This document shows, piece by piece, positions 36,651 to 45,511 of a stretch of DNA of 64,000 nt; position 1 is the first letter of the stretch; each line of letters opens with the position of its first letter. The position numbers were made by a program, and so were the translations under genes. The notes beneath the pieces are model-generated. The model saw nothing but the letters and a program-made list of their open reading frames with translations. It was not told the origin of the DNA and made no database searches. The DNA is from Oxalobacteraceae bacterium. Its GTDB lineage: Bacteria > Pseudomonadota > Gammaproteobacteria > Burkholderiales > Burkholderiaceae_D. The DNA lies in assembly GCA_003537575.1 (NCBI GenBank), contig DPRS01000015.1:1-64000 (forward strand), read 5' to 3'.

Positions 36651-38051
36651 TCAGCGTGCCGCGGCGTTTTTGGCGCCAACCGGACTGCCGTCATGAATGA
36701 TCCACTGGTCGGTGACCACGAACGGCTGAGCCAGGGAATACGGGCTGGCGCTGCCATCAGGGTTGATGAGCTGTACCCGCGCGTAATAGGTGCCGAACGG
36801 TGGACGCGGGAAGCGGGCTTCCGGAACCGCAGTCTTGGTGGTGTAGATCAGCCAGGAAAACGACGGATCGCGCGCCACCTGGACGGTGAACTGCTGCCCG
36901 GGCGAGCCGTTCCAGCGCAGCGCCAGCTGGCGGGATTCGCCGGCTTCGACCGTAGGGGCGCCGGGCGTCGGACCGCTCGTGGCCGGCCGGGCGGAGCCAA
37001 GCGTGAAGGCATGGGTGCTGGCCGGACCTTCCAGGCCCAGCCTGTCGATTGCCGAAACGCGCGCGTAATAACTGCCGTTGGGCAGGCCGTCGAGCTGCAG
37101 GCGCGTATTCCTGGCATGGCCTTCCAGCAGGATGTTTTTCGCTTCCTGATCGGTGGCGACCTGGACATGGTAGCCCTGGGCGCCGGCAACCGGAGTCAGC
37201 GTGAATTGCGCGCCGTTCTGGTCCTGGCGAAGCGGCGCGCCGGCCAGCTGCGGCGTCGGCAGCAGGTCGACCGGCTTGCCGATCGATTTGGCATTAGTGA
37301 TATTGCCCTGGCCGGCGTTCAGGTGCTGGCTATCGCGGCCATTGGGACGGGCCACCTCGACCTTGCCGGACAAGACTTCGGTGGCCATGCCATTGGCGCC
37401 GATGCCGACGCGGAACTGCGTGCCGCGCACGCCCGCCACCGCCATCGGCGTGCGGACTTCGAAGCGCCCCTTGTTCTGTTCCAGCGGCGCGACTCTGGAT
37501 TCGACCTTGCCGTTCAGGAGCAGAATTTCGGTACGCGGGCTCTTGGTGTAGCGCGCCATGCGCAGTTTCGCAACGCGAATCCGGCTGTTCGAGGGCAGTG
37601 AAATGCGCGACTGGTCCGGCAGTTCCAGTGTCAGGAAGCTGTTGTTGCCGGTATCGATCTGCATGCCCTCGGTGATTTTTGCGCCCAGGCCGAGCAGCAG
37701 CGGCTGGCCTTCCTGCGAGCTGGCACTGATGCTGCCGGATAGCGCAATTACCCTGGCTTCGCTGGCCTCATCCTGCAGCAGGTCGGCCGGAATCGTGATC
37801 GGCGTACCGACCGGGATCGCGGTATCGCTGCCGATATTGTTGATTTTGCTAAGGGCTTGCCAGTTGTCGATCCGGGTCGTAAAGCGTTCGGCAATCAACA
37901 TCAGCGTGTCGCCGGCGCGCGTGGCATAAACGATACTGGCCCGATTGACCGTGACTTGTTCGGTGCCGGGCGGGTTGCCCGGGGCGGCTGCTGCCGGCAA
38001 ACCACTTGCCAGAAACAGCATCAGGAAAAATTGAAGGACGACGGTGCGCAT
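36651..38051 (-). CDS. secreted LysM-FecR domain protein
   Basis: This 466-residue protein has a Sec signal peptide (about 1-22), a LysM domain (about 39-88, YATRAGDTLMLIAERF) that suggests binding to peptidoglycan, a FecR-type domain (about 105-215, with TPMAVAGVRGTQFRVG) and two fibronectin-like repeats (about 280-445, each with a YYARV segment). It lies between the response regulator and kinase genes. I infer a periplasmic accessory or sensor role in the same pathway; no function is proven. Confidence 0.85.
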   Translation of the reverse strand: MRTVVLQFFLMLFLASGLPAAAAPGNPPGTEQVTVNRASIVYATRAGDTLMLIAERFTTRIDNWQALSKINNIGSDTAIPVGTPITIPADLLQDEASEARVIALSGSISASSQEGQPLLLGLGAKITEGMQIDTGNNSFLTLELPDQSRISLPSNSRIRVAKLRMARYTKSPRTEILLLNGKVESRVAPLEQNKGRFEVRTPMAVAGVRGTQFRVGIGANGMATEVLSGKVEVARPNGRDSQHLNAGQGNITNAKSIGKPVDLLPTPQLAGAPLRQDQNGAQFTLTPVAGAQGYHVQVATDQEAKNILLEGHARNTRLQLDGLPNGSYYARVSAIDRLGLEGPASTHAFTLGSARPATSGPTPGAPTVEAGESRQLALRWNGSPGQQFTVQVARDPSFSWLIYTTKTAVPEARFPRPPFGTYYARVQLINPDGSASPYSLAQPFVVTDQWIIHDGSPVGAKNAAAR

Positions 38052-38119
38052 GCTGGCTCCCCCTGTGCATGCTTGTAAACTCGCCAGGCTTGTGGCCTGG
38101 GCGTGTTCAGTCAGCGCTG

Positions 38120-38809
38120 TTATTCGGTTATCTGTTCCAGACGATAACCATAACTATACACTGGCGCCAGCCGAAATCCATTTTCTGGGCGCAACTGTAG
38201 CTTGCTGCGCACACGCGAGACATGGGTATCCATGGTGCGTGAAGGAATGTCAACGTCGCGCGACCACACTGCTTCGAGGATGTAGGCGCGCGACAGCGGC
38301 CGGCCGAGGTTACGGAAAAACAGCAGCGCCAGGTCGAATTCTTTTTGCGTGACCTCGATCGGCTGGCCGTTGACGCTCAGCCGTCCCGTGCGCGGCTCGA
38401 ACACATACTGGCCGAACTGGATCTGTTCGGCGCTGGTCTGGTGCGGATAGGCGCGCCGCAGCAATGCCTGCACGCGAGCGGTCAATTCGCCACGGCGGAT
38501 CGGCTTGATCATGTAATCGTCGGCGCCGGCCGCAAGGCCTGCGACAATGTCATCCTCGCCCGAGCGACTGGTCATGAACAGCACCGGCAGATTGGGAGTG
38601 AGCTTTTCACGCGCCCATTGCAATACCTCCGGGCCGCTCAGGTCCGGCACTTGCCAATCAATGATCAGCAAGTCGAAGCTTTCGCGGCGTAACTGGTTCA
38701 GCATTTCCTTACCGCTTTGGAAAGGATAGCAAGTATGGCCGGCCGCTTTCAATACCTGGCATACCAGGTCGGTCTGGCTGTGATCATCATCCAGCACTGC
38801 AATACGCAT
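38120..38809 (-). CDS. OmpR-family response regulator
   Basis: This 229-residue regulator has a receiver domain with the phosphorylatable Asp51 (LLIIDWQVPD), acidic Asp7-9 and the conserved Lys102 (MIKPI), then a winged-helix DNA-binding domain (about 130-225, with TMDTHVSRVRSKL). ATG 38809 gives the usual MRIAVLDDD start; ATG 38839 is also open. It is the first gene of the three-gene signalling locus, after an AT-rich upstream region. Confidence 0.9.
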   Translation of the reverse strand: MRIAVLDDDHSQTDLVCQVLKAAGHTCYPFQSGKEMLNQLRRESFDLLIIDWQVPDLSGPEVLQWAREKLTPNLPVLFMTSRSGEDDIVAGLAAGADDYMIKPIRRGELTARVQALLRRAYPHQTSAEQIQFGQYVFEPRTGRLSVNGQPIEVTQKEFDLALLFFRNLGRPLSRAYILEAVWSRDVDIPSRTMDTHVSRVRSKLQLRPENGFRLAPVYSYGYRLEQITE

Positions 38810-38943
38810 AACTGATTGCCCCCGATATTCATTTTTCAATCTTGGAATGCTTCTAATCTACCAAGAATTACCTGAACAGGGAATTTGTTAATTTATTCGT
38901 TGACAATCTTTAACACGTTTCCACAACAACTTGCTGGAACCCT

Positions 38944-39519
38944 TCAATTTGATTCGAATTTGATAATAATTTCCTGGGAGGCCCCGGGAGCGATCGCATC
39001 CGTCGGCCAAAGATCCAAATCCACAGGCCGTTGTGATCCATGCGCAGCAATGTAGTTGATCGCCCGGATCACGCCGGCATGGGTTATCCAGACAGCCTGT
39101 CCATCGGCGCCCAGAGCAGCACGCAAGTCCGCGATGGCTTGCCCGACGCGGTCAATTACGCATTGAGTGCTTTCGACGCCGCCGAAACGGTGGTGAGTGA
39201 ATGCCTTGACCCATTCCTCAACGGCGGCATGCGGAATGGCGTCCCAGGCCTGCAGTTCCCAGCACCCAAAATCCATTTCATTCAGGCGGGAATCGATGCG
39301 CAAAGGGGCGAGGTCGGGCCTTTGCGCCTGCAGCGCATGGGCAAGCTGCTGGGCCCGCCGCAAGCCCGATACCCATACCGGCAGATCGGCGGGCAGGCGG
39401 GCCGTCGCTGCTTGGGCCGCTTGCCGGGTCAGCGCCTCATCGGCCGGCACGTCGCTTGCGCCGTAGCACAGGCCTGGCGGCAGCAGGACCGGGGCATGGC
39501 GCAGCAGCCAGAGTTTCAT
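38944..39519 (-). CDS. cobC: alpha-ribazole-phosphate phosphatase, histidine phosphatase family
   Basis: CobC removes phosphate from alpha-ribazole phosphate in nucleotide-loop assembly. The 191-residue protein shows the histidine phosphatase LRHAP start (His8) and the second catalytic histidine in WITHAGVIR. ATG 39519 overlaps the cobS stop (ATGA). It is the last gene of the cobalamin operon. A general phosphatase cannot be excluded, but the position makes CobC the best call. Confidence 0.87.
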   Translation of the reverse strand: MKLWLLRHAPVLLPPGLCYGASDVPADEALTRQAAQAATARLPADLPVWVSGLRRAQQLAHALQAQRPDLAPLRIDSRLNEMDFGCWELQAWDAIPHAAVEEWVKAFTHHRFGGVESTQCVIDRVGQAIADLRAALGADGQAVWITHAGVIRAINYIAAHGSQRPVDLDLWPTDAIAPGASQEIIIKFESN

Positions 39520-40349
39520 GCTACTTGAGCCGGAACGGCAAGCAATAATCCAAGATAGAAAAGAATTTCGCTGAGCTGCTGGGTCGCGCCCAGGGCGTCG
39601 CCCGTGAACCCACCCAGCCGGCGCCGCAACAGCCGCCACATCCACGCCAGCCCGGCCAGCGCACCGAGCACGCCCGCCAGCCACCACACGCTCGGCGCCA
39701 GCCAGGCTGCCAGCGCCAGCGCCGGCAAAGTCCACAGCAGCGCTGCCAGCAGGCTGCTGGTGGTTATCTGCTCGGCCAGTGGCTTGGATTTGGAGCGGGC
39801 GGTGTCGCCTACATGCGGCATGGTCCTGACGATGAACAGCGGCATCAGCCGCGAAGTGACATGCGCGGCGAACAAGGCCGTCGCCGCCAATGTGATTCCG
39901 CACTGGGCCAGCAGCACCAGCAGGCTGGTCTTCGCCAGCAAGGCCAGCACCAGCGCCAGCGTGCCGTAACTGCCAATGCGCGAATCCTTCATGATGTCCA
40001 GCGCGCGTTCGCGGTCCGCGCTGCCGCCCAGGCCGTCGGCAAGGTCGGCCAGGCCATCTTCATGAAAAGCGCCCGTGAGCAGCACGCTGAAGATCGAGCT
40101 GGCTATTGCTGCAACCCAGGGAGCTGCGGGCAAGGGCGGCAGAGCATGCATGGCCAGGAAAAACACCGTGGCGGTCAAGGCACCGACCAGCCAGCCGACG
40201 CCGGGAAAATGCGCGGCGCTGGCACGCAGCATCGCCGGGCTGAAACCGACCCAATCCGCCAGCGCACCAGTGACCGGGATACGCGTGAAAAACTGCACTG
40301 CCAGGAAGAAATTGCGCACTGCATTCATCGCCATGTCCGTGATTGTCAA
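39516..40349 (-). CDS. cobS: adenosylcobinamide-GDP ribazoletransferase
   Basis: CobS (cobalamin synthase) joins adenosylcobinamide-GDP with alpha-ribazole. The 277-residue membrane protein has the family motif GAFHEDGLADLADGLGG near 92-108 and several hydrophobic helices. It lies 2 bp after cobT and overlaps cobC. Confidence 0.95.
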   Translation of the reverse strand: MTITDMAMNAVRNFFLAVQFFTRIPVTGALADWVGFSPAMLRASAAHFPGVGWLVGALTATVFFLAMHALPPLPAAPWVAAIASSIFSVLLTGAFHEDGLADLADGLGGSADRERALDIMKDSRIGSYGTLALVLALLAKTSLLVLLAQCGITLAATALFAAHVTSRLMPLFIVRTMPHVGDTARSKSKPLAEQITTSSLLAALLWTLPALALAAWLAPSVWWLAGVLGALAGLAWMWRLLRRRLGGFTGDALGATQQLSEILFYLGLLLAVPAQVA

Positions 40350-40351
40350 TG

Positions 40352-41389
40352 TTATGCGCTTTGCGCTACGCCCGCCGAGGCGAAACTCGCCATCTCGCGC
40401 AGAATCAGGCAGGCCGACTGCAGCAGCGGGAATGCCAGCGCGGCGCCGGATCCTTCGCCCAGCCGCAGTCCCAGGTCGAGCAGGGGCTCTGCGCCGAGCA
40501 ATTCCAGCATTTTGCCATGCGCCTGTTCGCCGGAGCGATGCGCGAACACGCAGCGCTCAGTGACAGCGGACTGCAGGCGCTGCGCCACCATCACTGCCGC
40601 GCAGGTAATGAAGCCATCGGCCACAATCACGCGGTTGTCGGACGCCGCCTGCAGCACGGCGCCGACCATGGTCGCGATTTCAAAGCCGCCCATCGCCGCC
40701 AGGGCGTCGAGCGGCGTCACGGCCGTCTCATGCTTGCGCAGCACGGCACGCAGCACCTCAGTCTTGTGCTGCACTGCCGCCGCGTCGAGCCCGGTGCCGG
40801 CGCCGGTGCAATCGGCAATGTCGAGCGAGCCCATGCGGGCTAGCAGCAAGGATGCCGCCGAGGTATTGCCGATGCCCATTTCGCCCAGCAGGACCACATT
40901 GCCCGGCATTTCGCGCACGATCGCCATGCCTTGCGCGATCGCCTGTTCGCACTGCGCCATCGTCATCGCCGGCCCTGCGAGCGCATCGGCAGTGCCCGGC
41001 CCGAGCTTGCGGATCAGGAGGCCTTCGCGCGGTGCGAATTGATGCCGCACGCCGCAGTCCACCACGGTCATTTGCAGATTGTGCTGGCGCGCCAGTACGC
41101 TGACTGCTGCGCCACCGGCGAGGAAGTTTTCGACCATCTGCCAGGTGACGTCACTCGGGTAGGCAGAAACCCCGCGGGCAGCCAGCCCGTGATCGGCGGC
41201 GCAGACCAGCATCTGCGGCGCGTCCAGCACCGGCGCTTCGCTGCCGAGGATCAGGCCAAGCTGCAGCGCCAGCGCCTCGAGCCGGCCGAGCGAACCAAGC
41301 GGCTTGGTCTTCTGGTCGAGCTTGTGCTGCAAATGTCGAGCAAGTTCGGTCCGTGCCAGCGGCGGCACCAGGGGAATGGTGAAAGTCAT
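40352..41389 (-). CDS. cobT: nicotinate-nucleotide:dimethylbenzimidazole phosphoribosyltransferase
   Basis: CobT activates the lower ligand dimethylbenzimidazole made by BluB. The 345-residue protein has the TKPLGSLGRLE start, the VCAADHGLAARGVSAYP segment and the GEMGIGNTSAAS motif. ATG 41389 is used; ATG 41407 would add six residues. It lies between cobQ and cobS. Confidence 0.94.
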   Translation of the reverse strand: MTFTIPLVPPLARTELARHLQHKLDQKTKPLGSLGRLEALALQLGLILGSEAPVLDAPQMLVCAADHGLAARGVSAYPSDVTWQMVENFLAGGAAVSVLARQHNLQMTVVDCGVRHQFAPREGLLIRKLGPGTADALAGPAMTMAQCEQAIAQGMAIVREMPGNVVLLGEMGIGNTSAASLLLARMGSLDIADCTGAGTGLDAAAVQHKTEVLRAVLRKHETAVTPLDALAAMGGFEIATMVGAVLQAASDNRVIVADGFITCAAVMVAQRLQSAVTERCVFAHRSGEQAHGKMLELLGAEPLLDLGLRLGEGSGAALAFPLLQSACLILREMASFASAGVAQSA

Positions 41390-41420
41390 GTTGGTTGCTT
41401 CTTTCATGGGTTCGGGTGAT

Positions 41421-42944
41421 TCAGGAGGCCAGGTCATGCAAGACCCGGGCAGGTAGATGGCGGCCGAGGAAATCGGCCAGGCTGTCGAACACGGTTTCGA
41501 GCGTCGGCGCCGTCGCGCCGAACAGCGCGCGCAGCACGGCAGGATTTTCAAACAGGCCGTGCAGGTAACAGCCGAGCACGTTGCCGGAGTGATTTTGCCA
41601 TGCGAGATCACCGGACATGACCTCGCGCACGGCCGGCGCTTCGTGTGCTATATCTCGCGCCAAACCGGGCAGCGGCCTGGTCTGGCCGTGGTGTATCTCG
41701 TAACCCTCCACCACGATCCCGGACAGCGCAGCCCAGGGACCATCGAGCGCGCTCCAGGCGGCTGAGGTGCGCAGCACGGTCTTGGCCGGCTCGAACACGG
41801 TCGCCAGTGCCAGCAAGCCGAGTCCTGGCGCATCGCCGTCGATACCGTGCGGGTCGACGAGGGTGGCGCCGAGCATCTGCAAACCGCCGCAAATGCCCAG
41901 CACCGGTCGTCCCTGCGCGGCATGCGCCATCACCGTGGCATCGAGTCCTTGGGTGCGTAGCCAGGCGAGGTCGCTGCTGGTGTGCTTGCTGCCGGGAAGA
42001 ATGAGGCAATCGGCGCCGATGCAGTCGGCCGGCGTGCGTGCCCAGATCAGGCGTACGCCGGGTACGTTGCGCAAAGGCTGGAATTCATCGAGATTGCTAA
42101 TGCGCGGATAGGCGATCACCGCGATCGTGAGGACTGCGGCGTTTCTCCCTGTGTTGCCGTTGCGCCAATCGGAAAAGGCGCGCCCGGCGTCATCCGCGGC
42201 GCCGGCGCCCTGTGTCGTGCTCATGTCGAACACGCCATCCTCTTCCGGCAAGCCGTGTTGCCGCAGCATCGGCAGCGTCCCGACCACCGGAATACCGGTC
42301 AGCTCCAGCAGCTTCTGCGGTGCCGGCGCCAGCAGGGATGGATCGCCGCGGAACTTGTTGAGCACGAAGCCGCGGATCAGCGCGCGCTCCTCTTCCAGCA
42401 ACAGTGCCCAGGTGCCATAGAGATGGGCGAAGGCACCGCCGCGGTCGATGTCGGTGACGAGCAGACAGCGGGCGCCGGCATGGCGCGCCACGCGCATGTT
42501 GACTACGTCGCTGTCGTGCAGGTTGATCTCGGCCGGCGATCCGGCGCCCTCGATGACAACGACGTCGTGGTCGGCGCGCAAGTCGTCGAGCGCGCGCGCC
42601 AGCACCGGCCAGACGCTGGCGCTGCGGCCGCGCCATGCCATGCGCGACAGTTCCTCGTCGACCTGGCCGAGCAGCACGACCTGGCTCGCGGTGTCTTTTT
42701 CGGGCTTGAGCAGCAGCGGATTCATGCGCACGTCGGGTTGCGCACCTGCCGCCAGCGCCTGGAAATACTGGGCGCTGCCGATTTCCCCGCCTGCCACCAC
42801 GCGCGCATTGTTGCTCATGTTTTGCGCCTTGAACGGCGCCACTTTCAAGCCCTGCCGGGCATACCAGCGGCACAGCGCCGTCGCCAGCCAGCTCTTGCCG
42901 GCGCCGCTGGTGGTGCCCAGCACCATCACGCAGCGCGCGCTCAT
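41421..42944 (-). CDS. cobQ: cobyric acid synthase
   Basis: CobQ (CbiP) amidates four side chains of adenosylcobyrinate diamide. The 507-residue protein has an N-terminal P-loop-like GTTSGAGKSW, the KAQNMSNNARV segment and a C-terminal glutaminase domain with the nucleophilic cysteine in GICGGLQMLG and a histidine in CYLHGLF. ATG 42944 overlaps the cobD stop; the open frame runs on upstream into cobD but is not similar to the family. Confidence 0.95.
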   Translation of the reverse strand: MSARCVMVLGTTSGAGKSWLATALCRWYARQGLKVAPFKAQNMSNNARVVAGGEIGSAQYFQALAAGAQPDVRMNPLLLKPEKDTASQVVLLGQVDEELSRMAWRGRSASVWPVLARALDDLRADHDVVVIEGAGSPAEINLHDSDVVNMRVARHAGARCLLVTDIDRGGAFAHLYGTWALLLEEERALIRGFVLNKFRGDPSLLAPAPQKLLELTGIPVVGTLPMLRQHGLPEEDGVFDMSTTQGAGAADDAGRAFSDWRNGNTGRNAAVLTIAVIAYPRISNLDEFQPLRNVPGVRLIWARTPADCIGADCLILPGSKHTSSDLAWLRTQGLDATVMAHAAQGRPVLGICGGLQMLGATLVDPHGIDGDAPGLGLLALATVFEPAKTVLRTSAAWSALDGPWAALSGIVVEGYEIHHGQTRPLPGLARDIAHEAPAVREVMSGDLAWQNHSGNVLGCYLHGLFENPAVLRALFGATAPTLETVFDSLADFLGRHLPARVLHDLAS

Positions 42945-43945
42945 GCGTGCACCCCTTCGACGATCTCTTGCAAGGCTGCCTGCGCATCGGGACCCTGCAC
43001 GCTCATGCGCAGCCAGCCCGGGCAGCCCAGTGAGGCGGCGTCCCGCAGCTTCAGGTCGTAGGCGCGATAGGCTTGCAGTCGCGCGGCGCGTGCCGCGGCA
43101 TCGTTGCTGCCGGGCCAGCTCACAAGATAGAAAGGCGTGACGCTGGGCTGGCAAGTCCAGCCCAGCCGTTCGCACAAGGCGAGCTGCTGCAGTTTCCATG
43201 CGCGCAAGCTCGTCAGGCTTTCCGCCACCCAGTGCTGCGTTTCGGTGTCAGCCCAGGCCTGCAGCATCGCCGCACCCTGCGATCCCAGTACCCAGGAGGG
43301 CGCCAGCGCCTGCAGCCGTTGCGCCAGGGCGTGGCCCTCTGGCGTGTCCGGTGCGATCGCGTATGCGCCGCGCACGCCGGTCAGGCCCAGCGCCTTGTTG
43401 GGCGACCACATTTGCCACACCTGCTGCAGCGCGTCGGCGCCGAAGCTGCTGCGGCCCTCCAGGCGCAACGGCTCGTACGCGCGGTCCAGCACCACCACGC
43501 CGCCATGCTGCTCCCAGTCCAGCGCTTCGCACGCCATGGGATCGGCGCCGCCCTGCGGGCTCGATGGTTCGCACAGCCAGGCCAGATCCGCCTGCGCAGC
43601 TTGCGTTGCCAGCGGCAGGCCCCAGGCCCGGGCCGCATGTTCATAATCGCCGTATGCCAGGCGTGGCCGCCAGACATGCCGGCCGCCATCCAGCTTCACG
43701 GCGGCGGTGATGCGCATGATGAATTCGCTGGCGCTGGCCGCGATCACGATGCGCGCGTCGCTGATGCCATGGAAGGCGGCGAGCGCTGCGCGCAGCCTTG
43801 TATAGGTCGGGTCCGGATAGCGGGTCGGATCGGCTTGCCGCAGCGCGGCCAGCGCCACCGGACATGGGCCGGCAGCGTTAGCATTGGTTGAAAAATCCCA
43901 GGCCGCCGCGCCCAGTGCATCCGTTCCCCCGTGCTGGGTCATCAT
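42941..43945 (-). CDS. cobD: threonine-phosphate decarboxylase (CobD/CobC type)
   Basis: This 334-residue PLP enzyme makes the aminopropanol phosphate arm of cobalamin. The start region WDFSTNANAAGP matches the family, and the PLP lysine is in SPNKALGLTG near residue 185. The product is called CobD in Salmonella and CobC in Pseudomonas. It overlaps cbiB upstream and cobQ downstream by 4 bp each. Confidence 0.9.
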   Translation of the reverse strand: MMTQHGGTDALGAAAWDFSTNANAAGPCPVALAALRQADPTRYPDPTYTRLRAALAAFHGISDARIVIAASASEFIMRITAAVKLDGGRHVWRPRLAYGDYEHAARAWGLPLATQAAQADLAWLCEPSSPQGGADPMACEALDWEQHGGVVVLDRAYEPLRLEGRSSFGADALQQVWQMWSPNKALGLTGVRGAYAIAPDTPEGHALAQRLQALAPSWVLGSQGAAMLQAWADTETQHWVAESLTSLRAWKLQQLALCERLGWTCQPSVTPFYLVSWPGSNDAAARAARLQAYRAYDLKLRDAASLGCPGWLRMSVQGPDAQAALQEIVEGVHA

Positions 43946-44922
43946 CCTCTTGCTCCTTGTATGATTACGGCGGCGATGAATGCCGCCAGCGCTGCCCATG
44001 CCAGCGCGCTGACCGCGCGGCTTGCTATGCGCAAGGCTTGCGCTGTGTCGTCCGCTGCCGGGCAGCGGCCCGCCGCATGCAACGTGTAGACGTCCGGCTT
44101 GCCCAGGCGAATGTCCAGCTGCAGCGCCATCGCGGCCATGGGCCAGCCGCTGTTGGGCGACGGCGTCAGGCGTGCCTCGGCCGCGACGCGGCGCAGCCCG
44201 CCCGCCTTGCCGGCCAGGCACAGCAGGACGGCAGTGAGGCGCGCCGGCGCCCAGCACAGCACGTCGTCCGCGCGTGCCGCCCACTTGCCGGCCCAGGTCC
44301 AGTGGCGCCCCTGGCGCATGCCGCGGTAGCCCCACATGGCGTCGGCGGTATTGGCGAAACGATAGAGGGCGGCGCCCGGCAGACCGGCGACGGCAAACCA
44401 AAACAGTGGCGCAATCACCGAGTCATTGAGATTCTCGGCCAGCGACTCGATCGCACTTTCGCGCACCTGGCCGGCGTCGAGCGCGGCGACGTCGCGGCTG
44501 ACCAGCCATGCCAGGCGTGCGCGGCCGGCTGCGAGCGAATCTCCCAGCGCATCTTCCACCGCCTTCACTTCGGCATGCAGCATGCGCCAGGCGAGCAGTG
44601 GCTTGAGCAGGAATCCCATGGCCAGCGCCTGCGCGGACCAATGCAGCGGCGCAAGCAGGGCGCAGGCCGCCAGCGCCGCCAGGGCCGCGAGCAGCGCGCC
44701 GGCAGACCAGGCCAATGCGCCCAGGATGAACGTCCGCGCGGCTGCCGCGCCATGCACGGGAGCTGGCGGTGCCACGAGCTTGCCCGCGGCGCCAAGATAA
44801 CGCCCCATCCACACTACCGGGTGCCAGGCTGCAGGCGGTTCGCCCCACAGCCGGTCGATTGCCAGCGCCAGCAGCACGGCCAAGGCCATGGCGGGCGGCG
44901 CGATGGAGCATGCCAGGTCCAT
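43942..44922 (-). CDS. cbiB: adenosylcobinamide-phosphate synthase CbiB
   Basis: CbiB attaches the aminopropanol arm to adenosylcobyric acid. The 326-residue membrane protein has the DRLWGEPPAAWHPVVWMGR start and the VRESAIESLAENLNDSVIAPLFW segment. ATG 44922 is 8 bp after cobO. It may also be annotated cobD by the Pseudomonas naming. Confidence 0.94.
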   Translation of the reverse strand: MDLACSIAPPAMALAVLLALAIDRLWGEPPAAWHPVVWMGRYLGAAGKLVAPPAPVHGAAAARTFILGALAWSAGALLAALAALAACALLAPLHWSAQALAMGFLLKPLLAWRMLHAEVKAVEDALGDSLAAGRARLAWLVSRDVAALDAGQVRESAIESLAENLNDSVIAPLFWFAVAGLPGAALYRFANTADAMWGYRGMRQGRHWTWAGKWAARADDVLCWAPARLTAVLLCLAGKAGGLRRVAAEARLTPSPNSGWPMAAMALQLDIRLGKPDVYTLHAAGRCPAADDTAQALRIASRAVSALAWAALAAFIAAVIIQGARG

Positions 44923-44930
44923 CGCCTCGC

Positions 44931-45500
44931 TCAATCCTCGATGCCGCGCTGCGCCGGGATGCCGGCGTTGAATGCATGCTTGATCTTGGTCATTTCCGTC
45001 ACAGTATCGGCCAGCTCGATGATCTCCTGCGGACAGCGGCGGCCGGTCAGGCACACGTGCACGTGGCCGGGCCGGGTGCGCAAGGTCTGCAGCACATCAT
45101 CCAGCGGTATCCATCCATAGATCAGTGGATAGGTCAGCTCGTCCAGCACGATCAGAAAATGTTCGCCGGCCAGTATGGTGGCCTTGGCCTTCTGCCAGCC
45201 GTCCAGCGCTAGTTGCGCCGAATGCTCGAGGTCGCGGCTTTTCCAGCTGAAACCGTCGCCCAGGCCCTCGACCGGCAGGCCGATCTGTTCGAACATGCGA
45301 TGTTCTCCAAAGCGCGCCGTCGGCACTTTCATGAACTGGTAAATCTTCACGGCCTTGCCGCGTCCGTGCGCGCGCAGCGCCAGGCCGAAGGCTGCCGTGC
45401 TCTTGCCCTTGCCGTCGCCGGTGTTGACGATGATCAGACCGCGGCGCTCGCCCTCGGCCTTCTCGTAGCGTTTTTCGGTGGGTGGTGTTTCGATCTGCAT
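44931..45500 (-). CDS. cobO: corrinoid adenosyltransferase, CobA/CobO type
   Basis: This 189-residue enzyme transfers adenosine from ATP to cobalt in corrinoids. The P-loop NTGDGKGKST is at 26-35 and the VLDELTYPLIYGWI segment is typical of BtuR/CobO. It lies 11 bp after cobN and is not affected by the cobN frameshift if translated from its own site. Confidence 0.95.
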   Translation of the reverse strand: MQIETPPTEKRYEKAEGERRGLIIVNTGDGKGKSTAAFGLALRAHGRGKAVKIYQFMKVPTARFGEHRMFEQIGLPVEGLGDGFSWKSRDLEHSAQLALDGWQKAKATILAGEHFLIVLDELTYPLIYGWIPLDDVLQTLRTRPGHVHVCLTGRRCPQEIIELADTVTEMTKIKHAFNAGIPAQRGIED

Positions 45501-45511
45501 AGGGATGTCTT

